A DNA stretch of 64,000 nucleotides from contig NZ_AUXS01000044.1 of NCBI RefSeq assembly GCF_001625565.1, forward strand, positions 1 to 64,000, read 5' to 3'. The translations under genes and the position numbers were made by a program. The DNA comes from Pseudoalteromonas luteoviolacea NCIMB 1944. GTDB taxonomy: Bacteria; Pseudomonadota; Gammaproteobacteria; Enterobacterales; Alteromonadaceae. The notes under the pieces are model-generated. The model was given only the letters and a program-made list of their open reading frames with translations, made no database searches and was not told the origin of the DNA. How positions within the stretch are numbered: position 1 is the first letter of the stretch; each line of letters starts with the position of its first letter. Below are positions 16,113-24,575 of the stretch, one piece after another.

Positions 16113-17861
16113 TTACGCGGCTCGTATATGTGCCTGCCACAAACGGGTGTAGTAACCACCAATTGATAATAAACAGCGGTGAGTGCCTGACTCCACCAGC
16201 TTTCCCTCATTTATTACTAAAATATTATCGGCGTGCATGATGTTCGATAAATGATGTGTCACTATGATAACCGTGCGATTTTTCATCAAGCGCGCAGTGG
16301 CACAAGCCACATCATTATGTGCAATGGGGTCAAAAAATGCGGTTGCCTCATCAAACAGGACTATAGGCGCATCTTTTAACCATGCTCTAGCAATGGCTAT
16401 TCGATGTCGTTGATGGGCAGATAACTTTATGTCCTTGTCGCCGATTTGAGTCATTGCGCCATTTGGTAACTGGTCAATAAACTCAAGACAATTAGCTTGC
16501 TCACAAGCTTGCAAAACCTCTTCATTACTGGCACCAGGTTTGGCTATTCGAATATTGTCCAATACATTGGCATCTATCAGTTGCACATTTTGGCACACTA
16601 CACTAACCATGCTGAAAACCCCTTGAGAGCCAATATCTTTTAGGTCTATACCCCCGATTTTTATATGGCCTGAATCAGGCTCTACAAAACGTGAACACAA
16701 TTTAAGTAATGCCGAGGTACCGCCACTCGCTTCTCCTACGACGGCGGTTACTGAGTTTTCAGGAACATAAAAAGAAACATGCTCTATGGCTTGAACAATG
16801 CCATTACTGTAGGACACGCGCTCAAATTTAATGCTATTGCGCTTAGGTATGTGGGCCTCAGCAGGTTCAGTGAGTATTGACTCCCCCAACAATGCGTCGA
16901 GTTTTTGCTCAGATTGAATTGCAATGCGCAATACACTGAGTTGTTTATCAATACCGTATAGCGGAAAGAGTATTTGCATTAACAGAAGCGTAAATATAAT
17001 GGCCTCAAAGTCGATGGTTAAGACACCTTGCTCAGGTCGTGTCACCGCTAACATAGCAACGATTAGCACCACGGTCATATTGAGTGCAATTCGATAAGCC
17101 AGCACAGGACTGCCCTGCCATATCCCAACCTGCAAGCTATGATGTTTATTAATTCTGAGCTGTTTTTCAACCCGCGCGAGCCAATGACACGATTGATTGA
17201 ACAACTTAACTACCCGTAATGCCTCTATATAATCTTTCACCGTTCGACTAATTTGATGATCAGATAGCGCTTTTTCCTTAGCAATTTGCTCAAGTTTGTT
17301 CTTTGCAAAAAGCATCATATAGAATGCACTCATCAAGCCCAGACACACACCTAAAGTGTACAAGGGTGAAATCAATGCCAATATTGCAACACCCACTATA
17401 GTCGGGATGAGTACAGCAATTAAACTCGGTATTGCGTGAATTAAGCCTTGCTCAACTGCTTTAATATCTTGATTTAATTGCTTGGCAAATTCCGTGTTGG
17501 GCGTTTGATTTATTTGACCAAGAGGCAGCATTTTAATGTGGTTTATCAACTTTTTTCGATAAGCATGAATTATTTGGGAGCTAGCAATAAAACTCTGTGA
17601 ATAACCTAAATAGGCACACACTAATTGCGCAAAAAACACCCCAACCAAAATAATGAGATAGCCGCTTGGGCTCTGCAATAATACAATTTTGTCACTTGTG
17701 GTACGCAACTCGCTATAGAGCCAATAAAAGCATAATGCGAGAGGACAAATAGATAAGCAGCCAGCTACTGATCTAAACAAAATACCGTTCACAAGGCGTT
17801 TTTTTCCTGCTTCTACATGCTTTAAGACACGAAAAATACTGGTTATGGTTTGTCTATCCAT
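16113..17861 (-). CDS. ABC exporter half-transporter, Walker A lysine replaced
   Basis: A 582-residue half-transporter: six membrane helices (about residues 20-310) fused to an ATPase domain (about 345-580). The ATPase is unusual. The Walker A loop reads GEASGGTS, with Thr382 where the invariant lysine should be. Walker B with its catalytic glutamate (E505 in VLFDEAT) and the switch histidine (H536 in VTHHLS) are kept. The signature is LSAHQ instead of LSGGQ. It starts 13 bp after the stop of the partner gene, so the two probably form a heterodimer. Without its lysine this subunit should bind ATP poorly. Exporter direction is inferred from the fused architecture, and the substrate is unknown. 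Confidence 0.88.
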   Translation of the reverse strand: MDRQTITSIFRVLKHVEAGKKRLVNGILFRSVAGCLSICPLALCFYWLYSELRTTSDKIVLLQSPSGYLIILVGVFFAQLVCAYLGYSQSFIASSQIIHAYRKKLINHIKMLPLGQINQTPNTEFAKQLNQDIKAVEQGLIHAIPSLIAVLIPTIVGVAILALISPLYTLGVCLGLMSAFYMMLFAKNKLEQIAKEKALSDHQISRTVKDYIEALRVVKLFNQSCHWLARVEKQLRINKHHSLQVGIWQGSPVLAYRIALNMTVVLIVAMLAVTRPEQGVLTIDFEAIIFTLLLMQILFPLYGIDKQLSVLRIAIQSEQKLDALLGESILTEPAEAHIPKRNSIKFERVSYSNGIVQAIEHVSFYVPENSVTAVVGEASGGTSALLKLCSRFVEPDSGHIKIGGIDLKDIGSQGVFSMVSVVCQNVQLIDANVLDNIRIAKPGASNEEVLQACEQANCLEFIDQLPNGAMTQIGDKDIKLSAHQRHRIAIARAWLKDAPIVLFDEATAFFDPIAHNDVACATARLMKNRTVIIVTHHLSNIMHADNILVINEGKLVESGTHRCLLSIGGYYTRLWQAHIRAA

Positions 17862-17874
17862 TTAGTGCTCGCAT

Positions 17875-19680
17875 TTAGTGCTCGAAACTTTCCAATGGAG
17901 TGTGAGAAGTTGAAACTGTTGTAGCATCTTCTTTCCTCTGTAATTGCCAACCCTTTGCGTAGTGGTCACACCGTGCTAACAGAGCTTCATGTGTGCCTTG
18001 CGAAATAACTTCTCCATTGCGAAGCACATTAATTTGTTGACCGTTTTCAAGGCCGAGATATGTGCATGTAAAAACCAAAAAGGTCGTATTTGGGTAATGG
18101 CCTTTCAATGTCTGATAGAATTTGGCATGGGTTTGGTTATCCATTGCCAAATCCGCATCATCGATGATCACCAAAGGAGGTGCACTGATGAGGGCCCTTG
18201 CGATCGCAATACGTATCTTTTCACGACAAGACAAGTTTTTACCCTGCGCTTGGAGCTGGGTTTCTAGACCACTAGTTTGCTGCTGCAACCAGGGTTTGAG
18301 TTGAGATGCCACTATCGCATGCTCAAGCGCTGCAGTGCTCACTCCACTTCGCCCAAGCAAAATATTGTCACGTACAGACCCTTCAAATAGGTAGCACGCC
18401 TGCGTAACCACTCCCATGTCATTTGCCCGCTCACTATCCGATAACTCCGATACATCTTTGCCGTACAGCTGCACTCGACCTGATGAAGGAGATATCAAAC
18501 CACTGGCTAACATAGCCAAAGTGGACTTCCCGCTGCCAGCCCCAGCAAAGACCACATTGATCGTATTTGGGCGTAGCTCAAAGTGCACATTACTCAGTAT
18601 CGAGTGTTGCTTGTAATTGAAACCGACATGGTAAAATTGTAGCTGCGGATACTTTAAGTCAATTGCTTGCGGGGCGCTTTTTCGGCTTGAATATTGGTTA
18701 ACATACCAAGGCATAATACGCTGGATGCTATCTTGCAACCCGCTGAATTTCTTTAAAAGATAATAAATACTGAGTATTGGTGCGACCATGCTCATGACCA
18801 ATAATATACTTAAAACCACAAGCTCTAAGGTTAATAACTCAACGCTGTGCAACCAAATAGCAGTTGGCAGCATAAAAATGAAAGAGGAACCTAACAATGC
18901 TGAGCACAGCGCTCGGTTACGCACCTCTTGCTCGACAAAGCAAAGGGCGGCATCATTATAGTTGGCGGCTTTATTACTTAAAGTAGTAAAATACTGACTA
19001 TCTAAACCATGCGCCTTCGCCAAAGGGGCGTATTTTACATAATCAATCAATGCCGAATTGAGCCCCTCCTCTGCACCCTTGGCTTTCGCTTGGTATGACG
19101 CCATTTTAGACATGAATAACCTAGAAACTAATAACGCCATAGAAGCTACTGCTACGATACTTAATGCCAACCGCCAATCAATAAAATACAGAGCAATAAC
19201 TATCATCAAAGAAGATATAACTGCCTGTAAAAGCTCAACACTGTGCCGTGAAATTACAACTTCTAACTTCTTCATATCCTCAGTTAGGAGATATTTAAGC
19301 TCTTCTGGTTGATGTTGTGATAAGCATTTCTGTGATAAGGCAGCAAACCTATTTACCAGCATCAGTCTAAGTTCAGTCAATGCTTTCAACGCAATTTGAT
19401 GGCTAAAATAATACGCAGCCATACCCAATGCAGACTTGATCAATATTGCCCCCACTAAACCCACAACAATCCAGGTCAATTTATCGACTGAACTGGTCGA
19501 CGGTAAAAGTAACGCCTGAATAGACAAAAATAAAAGATAGACAGACATTAGTTCTATAAGACTGATCGAAGTAGCTAAGCTCAACACCAGAGTCACTTTG
19601 CCCTTGCAAGTTGCCAAGAACGAAACAAAAACAGACCAAGGATTTATGCTTTCCTCGACGCTATAAGGCTCAACACGCAT
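17875..19680 (-). CDS. ABC exporter half-transporter, catalytic Glu and switch His replaced
   Basis: A 601-residue partner with the same fold: membrane domain about residues 25-320, ATPase about 350-590. Walker A is intact (GAGSGKST, K385) and the Q-loop is present (VVTQACYLF). The catalytic glutamate is replaced by D508 (VIIDDAD), the switch histidine by C539 (LVFTCTYL), and the signature is LSCRE. These losses complement those of the downstream subunit, so neither composite ATP site looks fully canonical. It is the first gene of the pair. The frame is uninterrupted, which argues against simple decay. Relatives include heterodimeric peptide, siderophore and CydDC-type transporters. Confidence 0.88.
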   Translation of the reverse strand: MRVEPYSVEESINPWSVFVSFLATCKGKVTLVLSLATSISLIELMSVYLLFLSIQALLLPSTSSVDKLTWIVVGLVGAILIKSALGMAAYYFSHQIALKALTELRLMLVNRFAALSQKCLSQHQPEELKYLLTEDMKKLEVVISRHSVELLQAVISSLMIVIALYFIDWRLALSIVAVASMALLVSRLFMSKMASYQAKAKGAEEGLNSALIDYVKYAPLAKAHGLDSQYFTTLSNKAANYNDAALCFVEQEVRNRALCSALLGSSFIFMLPTAIWLHSVELLTLELVVLSILLVMSMVAPILSIYYLLKKFSGLQDSIQRIMPWYVNQYSSRKSAPQAIDLKYPQLQFYHVGFNYKQHSILSNVHFELRPNTINVVFAGAGSGKSTLAMLASGLISPSSGRVQLYGKDVSELSDSERANDMGVVTQACYLFEGSVRDNILLGRSGVSTAALEHAIVASQLKPWLQQQTSGLETQLQAQGKNLSCREKIRIAIARALISAPPLVIIDDADLAMDNQTHAKFYQTLKGHYPNTTFLVFTCTYLGLENGQQINVLRNGEVISQGTHEALLARCDHYAKGWQLQRKEDATTVSTSHTPLESFEH

Positions 19681-20117
19681 ATAAACAGCTCCTTGAAATG
19701 CGTTTTTAATTTAGGGCCGAACGGCTAGCCAGATAATATTTATGTAACAGGGCAATGCAATTGCCTTGTGGTCAAAAGCAAGTTTTGTTTAAGAGAACTT
19801 GTTTTGCATCAAACAAGCCTCACTCCTTTAAACAAAACTCACCATAAAGAATGAGTAAAGACTACAAGTATTACTCTACAGATCAACTTAATTTATTTCA
19901 TGTCTAATATGCAACTAATGTAATTCAAAACGAATTGAGTAGCCTCACACTAAAAGTTTATTCATAGTCAGGCAATAAAATAGCCGACTTATAAACAAAC
20001 TCGTACACTTAACAATCAAAGATCTGCCCATAGAATAACAATAATATTCACTTTTAATGGCTGGAACTCATTCTTTTCTATTAGCTAACAGATACTTATC
20101 GATAGCGCCCAACAAGC
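19681..20117. promoter_or_regulatory. Upstream region of the ABC exporter pair, with inverted repeats
   Basis: 437 bp without a gene. It contains a perfect 12-bp inverted repeat AGTTTTGTTTAA (19781-19792) / TTAAACAAAACT (19828-19839). A shorter palindrome GGCAAT-GCA-ATTGCC lies at 19751-19765. Both are within 160 bp of the exporter start and are candidate operators. The regulator is unknown; the XRE protein at 21540 is the nearest candidate. Confidence 0.45.
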
Positions 20118-20561
20118 CTAATTGCCACCGCCATTTCGACTAGTACCAAATACATAGCCAAGTAAAGCCGTTAACGTTGGAAACAATACGTTGAGTAATA
20201 TGAGCTGTAACGTATCAAACCAAAAAGCGCGAAAATCGTTTCTCTGTTGAGTTAGCTGATCTAAAAAGTCTGAGCTGGCTAGCTGATTCGTAAGCATCAA
20301 TTGCTGCGTATCTCGCATTGCGGTAAAAAACTGATATTCACCCCACATAAAAATAATTAGGATGACCACCAAAAACCCGATCAATATGCAAATGATCCCC
20401 CAAGTTAATTTTACGCCAGCCTTTTCTTTGCCAGTGAGCGGCTCTGAAACAGGGGCATCTTCAGGGGTATAATCCTGTGCAGATGCAAGATCAATATCTT
20501 GCCAAGACTCTTGTGAGGTGGATTGCGGCGATTGTGTGCAGTCCTGTGCACTTGAAGACAT
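20118..20561 (-). CDS. Two-helix membrane protein of unknown function
   Basis: A 147-residue protein, family not recognised. The first 48 residues are acidic and rich in Ser, Gln and Asp and should be soluble. Two membrane helices follow, about residues 52-73 (WGIICILIGFLVVILIIFMW) and 115-137 (LQLILLNVLFPTLTALLGYV), joined by a Gln/Asp-containing loop. The tail is short and glycine-rich (GTSRNGGGN). It lies 26 bp after the preceding small gene on the same strand, so it is probably the last gene of a three-gene unit with the two genes upstream. Confidence 0.6.
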   Translation of the reverse strand: MSSSAQDCTQSPQSTSQESWQDIDLASAQDYTPEDAPVSEPLTGKEKAGVKLTWGIICILIGFLVVILIIFMWGEYQFFTAMRDTQQLMLTNQLASSDFLDQLTQQRNDFRAFWFDTLQLILLNVLFPTLTALLGYVFGTSRNGGGN

Positions 20562-20587
20562 GACTTAACTCATTACTAATTTGGTTT

Positions 20588-20830
20588 TTAGAGATTGGAT
20601 TTGGAGATATTATTTAACTCAGGTATGACAAGACGATGTATGTCTTTGCCCTGTTTGTTTGCGGATAAAATCGTTCTATCATGGACGACTTCGTCTGATG
20701 CCCAGTCTAACAACGTTAATGCAACTTTGGTTAGATCGCTAGATTTTTTCAGCCCTAGCCTGCTTTGCAGTGCAGCTAAATAATCTGCATCTACTGAAAA
20801 TCTAACTTCTGTCTTCTTCGAATCCGCCAT
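20588..20830 (-). CDS. Small protein of unknown function, possibly ribbon-helix-helix-like
   Basis: The start is placed at the ATG at 20830 (MADSKKTEVRF), preceded by a GGAG ribosome site; a longer frame to 20911 lacks one. This gives 80 residues. The N-terminal strand KTEVRFSVDADYLAAL followed by helices LGLKKSSDLTKVALTLLDWA resembles a MetJ/Arc-type fold as found in small DNA-binding proteins and antitoxins, but the match is by eye. It lies between the 169-residue gene and the membrane protein in a likely operon. Confidence 0.55.
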   Translation of the reverse strand: MADSKKTEVRFSVDADYLAALQSRLGLKKSSDLTKVALTLLDWASDEVVHDRTILSANKQGKDIHRLVIPELNNISKSNL

Positions 20831-20919
20831 AAAAACTCCATAAAATATCCAGCTTTTTTCCGATTCTAGTGGATCTTTTGTTTCTTCGCAATAGCCTGAT
20901 ACTGCCGCCATGCACTAAG

Positions 20920-21429
20920 TTACACAACCTGTATTACGGATGAGTCAATACATGTCGCTTTGACCATAGCCTTAATCAAGGGATCAACCCCATTGAGCAT
21001 ATCAATCAGCTGCGCTGCCACCCCAAAATCTGATTGCACTCGACTTTTAGCTTCGTATTCATCCACACCACTAACTAACTCTGCCAATGTGAGCAAAAAA
21101 CCACTGTTACACTTGTTGCCAATACCCTTGAGGGTGACACACACCGTGATATTGCTAGGCTGACAACCCGTATTTAAAACCACACGTAATAATTGCGCAG
21201 ACATGCGGGTGTAAAGACTTTCTAATGACTGAAACTGATATTCTCCCATCTGAGTATAGATAACCCACATTGGTGGCCGCTTGCTATACAAAGGCTGGTA
21301 ACTCACCACCGGGCATTTATCCGTCGACAACATGTCTACACATCGGCTTTTCACTTGGTTATTCAAGCGTTGCTCAACCGTGCTTTGAAACCTATTTATC
21401 AACGTAATGTCATGTTCTATCCTTGTCAT
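20920..21429 (-). CDS. Hypothetical protein, divergent from XRE regulator
   Basis: A 169-residue soluble protein not recognised. Visible features are an N-terminal helix (DITLINRFQSTVEQRL), the segment PPMWVIYTQMGEYQFQSL, a hydrophobic strand NITVCVTLKGIG and a C-terminal helical part. Six cysteines are scattered without a metal-binding pattern. It is the first gene of the minus-strand group 20118-21429 and faces the XRE regulator across 110 bp that contain repeats, so the two are probably co-regulated. Confidence 0.55.
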   Translation of the reverse strand: MTRIEHDITLINRFQSTVEQRLNNQVKSRCVDMLSTDKCPVVSYQPLYSKRPPMWVIYTQMGEYQFQSLESLYTRMSAQLLRVVLNTGCQPSNITVCVTLKGIGNKCNSGFLLTLAELVSGVDEYEAKSRVQSDFGVAAQLIDMLNGVDPLIKAMVKATCIDSSVIQVV

Positions 21430-21462
21430 TCAGCTATGCTCCATATATAGTATTTACATATT

Positions 21463-21525
21463 TTAACATTTTTATAATAAATGCTTAAACATCTAAAAAT
21501 CTTTAGATTAATTAACATTTTTATA
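21463..21525. promoter_or_regulatory. Candidate operator in the divergent XRE intergenic region
   Basis: The 14-bp sequence TTAACATTTTTATA occurs twice in direct orientation, at 21463-21476 and 21512-21525. Between them is a perfect inverted repeat TCTAAA-AATC-TTTAGA at 21492-21507. The arrangement lies between a leftward gene starting at 21429 and the rightward XRE gene at 21540, the usual place for an autoregulated switch. Confidence 0.5.
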
Positions 21526-21539
21526 TGTAGGGCGAGACA

Positions 21540-21839
21540 TTGAATAAAACTGTTCGGCCGCACGATGAGCAAAGCTTAAGTGACTTAAAGGTAATGAGGC
21601 TTGCAGCAAACAAGACTCAAAAGCAAATGGCCAAGGTGCTCGGTACCAGCGAAGCAACAATCATTAACTATGAAAATGGTGTCAGTGATATTAAATACAA
21701 AGACTATTTAAAATGGTCACTTGCATGTAGATTTGATTTAAGCGCCATAGAAGAGCAACTCCAGACTTTGCGTGAGCTAGTAGTAGAAAACAACTTGCAC
21801 AGATATCGCAAAGTCAACAAACTCAAACACGAAAAGTAG
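21540..21839 (+). CDS. XRE-family helix-turn-helix regulator
   Basis: A 99-residue protein whose residues 15-60 form an XRE/Cro-type helix-turn-helix (LKVMRLAANKTQKQMAKVLG, then TSEATIINYENG). The C-terminal part is a short helix (LQTLRELVVENN) and a basic tail. The start is a TTG at 21540 with AGGGCGAG upstream; the first in-frame ATG would cut into the first helix of the DNA-binding domain. It probably controls the divergent genes on its left and the small ORF and membrane gene on its right through the repeats in front of it. Confidence 0.75.
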   Translation: MNKTVRPHDEQSLSDLKVMRLAANKTQKQMAKVLGTSEATIINYENGVSDIKYKDYLKWSLACRFDLSAIEEQLQTLRELVVENNLHRYRKVNKLKHEK

Positions 21840-21915
21840 CGTGTGGGTTTCAATTACAATCGCTGAAATAACTAAGCCGGATTGAGTTAATACGGCAAGT
21901 ATAGGGAAAATAAAC

Positions 21916-22044
21916 ATGAAAATACCACTCCAAGAAAAACTCCTCACTCCTGACAATTACAACCTTGTTTGTGGCGCATATAAAACTAAACGACCGACAA
22001 CGAAACCAGTTAAACCGACCACACTAACGAACCGACAACAATAA
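21916..22044 (+). CDS. Small ORF, 42 residues
   Basis: ATG at 21916 with an AGGGAAAA stretch upstream. The product begins MKIPLQEKLLTPDNYNLVC and continues through a GAYKTKRP segment to a Thr/Pro/Lys-rich tail ending NRQQ. Its stop is 11 bp before the start of the membrane-protein gene, and it lies 76 bp after the XRE gene. Length, position and a single Cys would fit a small signalling or modified peptide, but no family is recognised and expression is unproven. Confidence 0.4.
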   Translation: MKIPLQEKLLTPDNYNLVCGAYKTKRPTTKPVKPTTLTNRQQ

Positions 22045-22055
22045 GCTCTCAACTC

Positions 22056-22688
22056 ATGAGCGTTTTGCGCATTTCTTGTGCAATTTCTATGATCATAGCC
22101 TTAGTGTTTGTCTATTCGTACGATTGGGTGTTTATGTCGCTCGCTACAATCTCTTGTTGCTTTGGCGTATTACTTTTGAGAATAGACAACATCAATGCCA
22201 AATCCATTGCCATCTTAATACTGGCAATGTCACTATTTGAGTTCACCTCATTTAACTATCTGATACCTCTCGAGTCAGATACCCTACCAATGATATGGCT
22301 TGGCACTATTGTCTACGGCGTGCAATTCACTTTATTTCTCAGTACGAGTTTCCTTTTGCTGCTCAGAGTTAGGTTAACTAAACACTTTTTCAATCAGGTG
22401 CCCCATGTCGCGCCAACCTACGCTGAGGGCCTTATTGCTTTTTCGCTGTTTTTAACAGCAATTTTGATGGCACTGATGCTCATCGAGAATTTATTGAGAA
22501 ATGCCATAGATCTGGGCTTTAACAATGATTTTTTCGGCGTGCTAACGAAGCTAACCATTATATATGATAGCTATGAGATCATCGCCTATACATTGCGTGC
22601 CATCTTGTGTGCACTGTTGATATCGATGCTGTTCGTGGTAGAAATTGATACAAGTAAATTACAGGAACCAGCTGAAATAGGGAGCTGA
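22056..22688 (+). CDS. Multi-pass membrane protein of unknown function
   Basis: A 210-residue hydrophobic protein with six likely membrane segments, the first starting at residue 5 (RISCAISMIIALVFVYSY) and the last near 185-200 (AILCALLISMLFVVEI). No conserved catalytic motif is seen. The ribosome site is weak, suggesting translational coupling to the 42-codon ORF 11 bp upstream. It closes the plus-strand XRE unit. Function unknown. The following 290 bp (22689-22978) hold no gene. Confidence 0.6.
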   Translation: MSVLRISCAISMIIALVFVYSYDWVFMSLATISCCFGVLLLRIDNINAKSIAILILAMSLFEFTSFNYLIPLESDTLPMIWLGTIVYGVQFTLFLSTSFLLLLRVRLTKHFFNQVPHVAPTYAEGLIAFSLFLTAILMALMLIENLLRNAIDLGFNNDFFGVLTKLTIIYDSYEIIAYTLRAILCALLISMLFVVEIDTSKLQEPAEIGS

Positions 22689-22978
22689 TCACAGCATCAA
22701 GGCAGCAAAAACCCTTTTGGCAACAGTAGGCGCCACTATGTTACAGCACAGTCTCCATTTTGAGCACTTTACAACCCAACCTGTACAAAGTTTAAACATT
22801 TTTTCAATGGATGTTTATTTTGTTATTATGAATAATATCATTTCTTAATAAAAAGCTCTCAAACGGCCTTTTTTTGATGACAAAGCGATATATATCTGAG
22901 AGAATCCGCCACCATAAACAGAAGATGAGTCAGTATTTACTTACACCATAGCAATTTATAATTATAAGTATATTTAGA

Positions 22979-23773
22979 ATGCACAACGTCTTGATCTCAT
23001 TTATTTTACTGTTTACTTATCTCTTAGTGTTTACACCGGACGCACATGCCAGCAATGCTTACTATAAAGTAACCTACCACTATAAAATTGGTGATGTATT
23101 CACAATTAAAGATGGTGATCTATGGCACACAGCTAAAATTCTTGATATTGATACAAACGCACAATCTTCTACTATCCATGTATTGCGTTATCAACCTGTC
23201 ACAGACAAACCTGCCCTCAAGCAATTGCGAGCGCTCCCTATATCGGCCTACCACTCAACCATTGCCCACGCAAAATTAGCGCAAAAATGGCAATTTATCG
23301 GACATGAGGTGCCGCTAAAACCTGAGTTAAAAGGCTATATTAGCTACTTAAAACATAATGATTTTAACAAGTATGCAGAAGTGACGAATCAAAAAGTAGA
23401 TGACCTCATTTTTAGGGCAAATACACTCTACACTAAAGGCTATGCACTAAATCAAGCCGCCCAGTACAAACAAGCAATAGAAGCTTATCGTCAAGCAATC
23501 AATATCTACCCTCTTTACTTTGAAGCTATAGACAATATTGGTTTTGCCTATATGGATATGGGTGATTTTGCTACCGCTATAGACTATTTTAATCAATCTT
23601 TAGAGATCCACCCTGCAGGTACGACGGCCCAATATTACAAAGGGATGTGCTACATCAACCTAGAAGACTACGAACGGGCAATGGCCACCTTTAAACAGGG
23701 AATGGAGAGCTTCCCTGAGCAAAAGCAGGTTTTTGAAGAAATATATATCAAACTCCAAGAAACGACACTTTAA
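22979..23773 (+). CDS. Secreted TPR-repeat protein
   Basis: A 264-residue protein with a signal peptide (residues 1-24, ending DAHA). A central domain of about residues 28-110 is rich in Tyr and His and is not recognised (KIGDVFTIKDGDLWHTAKIL). At least three TPR units occupy about 148-255 (YKQAIEAYRQAINIYPL, FATAIDYFNQSLEIHPA, YERAMATFKQGMESFPE). It would act in the periplasm as a protein-protein interaction scaffold. The N-terminal part looks like a small beta domain that reads a ligand or surface. It is monocistronic between unrelated genes. Confidence 0.7.
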   Translation: MHNVLISFILLFTYLLVFTPDAHASNAYYKVTYHYKIGDVFTIKDGDLWHTAKILDIDTNAQSSTIHVLRYQPVTDKPALKQLRALPISAYHSTIAHAKLAQKWQFIGHEVPLKPELKGYISYLKHNDFNKYAEVTNQKVDDLIFRANTLYTKGYALNQAAQYKQAIEAYRQAINIYPLYFEAIDNIGFAYMDMGDFATAIDYFNQSLEIHPAGTTAQYYKGMCYINLEDYERAMATFKQGMESFPEQKQVFEEIYIKLQETTL

Positions 23774-23902
23774 CCTATACCTACATTAAGAATCATCGTT
23801 TTTAAACATCATCTTTTAAGCTGTACATTGACACCCTCAAGCCATTCACGTATTTTATTTTGAACATCAATAAAATAAATATTAAAATACAGGAGGTATC
23901 CC

Positions 23903-24505
23903 ATGGAAGGTAACATCTTACTGCTGGCTGGCTTGCTAGCTACAATTTGGATCACCCTTGGTGTCTATATTGCCGGGCGGTTTTACCCAAACTACAATCA
24001 CAAAACGCAATTTTGTAGCGAACTTGGCGCGGCAGGTAGTCCGACAGAAAAACTTTCTCCACTAATCAATAACTATCCTTTAGGCGTATTATTTTGCGTG
24101 TTTGGCTGGGCAGTGACACAAGCAGCAAGCGATACGCTATCACTGATTTTTGTTGGCTGGTTAATTATCATACATGGTATCGGCACTTGGGTTGCCGGAT
24201 TTTTTCCCATGGACAAAGACCCTTATACTGAAGCACCAACCCTGAACTGCCAAATCCACTCCCACGCTGGGTTTATCATGTTGCTGTCTTTATTTATCGC
24301 CCCAATTATTACCGCCTTCAGTGATCTAGCGATTGAATTTCGGGTTTTTTCTGGCTTATCTGCCGGCGCCGCATTTTTCTATTTATATAAGTTGTCTCGA
24401 GCATATAAGCTAAGGTTGAATTTAGGCTTGTATCAGCGTCTTTCCTACTGGATAAAACTTGTTTGGTTGGCAGCGCTATCTTTGCTGCTGTGGCAGGCCT
24501 CTTAG
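23903..24505 (+). CDS. DUF998-family membrane protein
   Basis: A 200-residue protein with about six membrane helices. The motifs SELGAAGSP, FPMDKDP and HSHAGF are those of the DUF998 family, whose members have two conserved acidic/His patches at the membrane edge but no assigned reaction. An AGGAGG ribosome site precedes the ATG at 23903. It stands alone, with a GC-rich inverted repeat (CCCTCTGC/GCAGAGGG, 24514-24554) after its stop. Confidence 0.75.
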   Translation: MEGNILLLAGLLATIWITLGVYIAGRFYPNYNHKTQFCSELGAAGSPTEKLSPLINNYPLGVLFCVFGWAVTQAASDTLSLIFVGWLIIIHGIGTWVAGFFPMDKDPYTEAPTLNCQIHSHAGFIMLLSLFIAPIITAFSDLAIEFRVFSGLSAGAAFFYLYKLSRAYKLRLNLGLYQRLSYWIKLVWLAALSLLLWQAS

Positions 24506-24575
24506 GCAAAAGTCCCTCTGCTGATTGAACGATAACAAGTGCCAAAGCAGAGGGTCATTAAGAAGGCGTTAGACA

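Noticed and set aside
20588..20911. Longer reading of the small RHH-like gene, to 20911
   Set aside because: The extra 27 residues lack a ribosome site and are unconserved in appearance; the internal ATG at 20830 has GGAG upstream.
15475..22688. A prophage or integrated element in the accessory region
   Set aside because: No integrase, terminase, capsid or tail gene was seen, and no attachment-site repeats were found around it. Only the XRE gene is phage-like.
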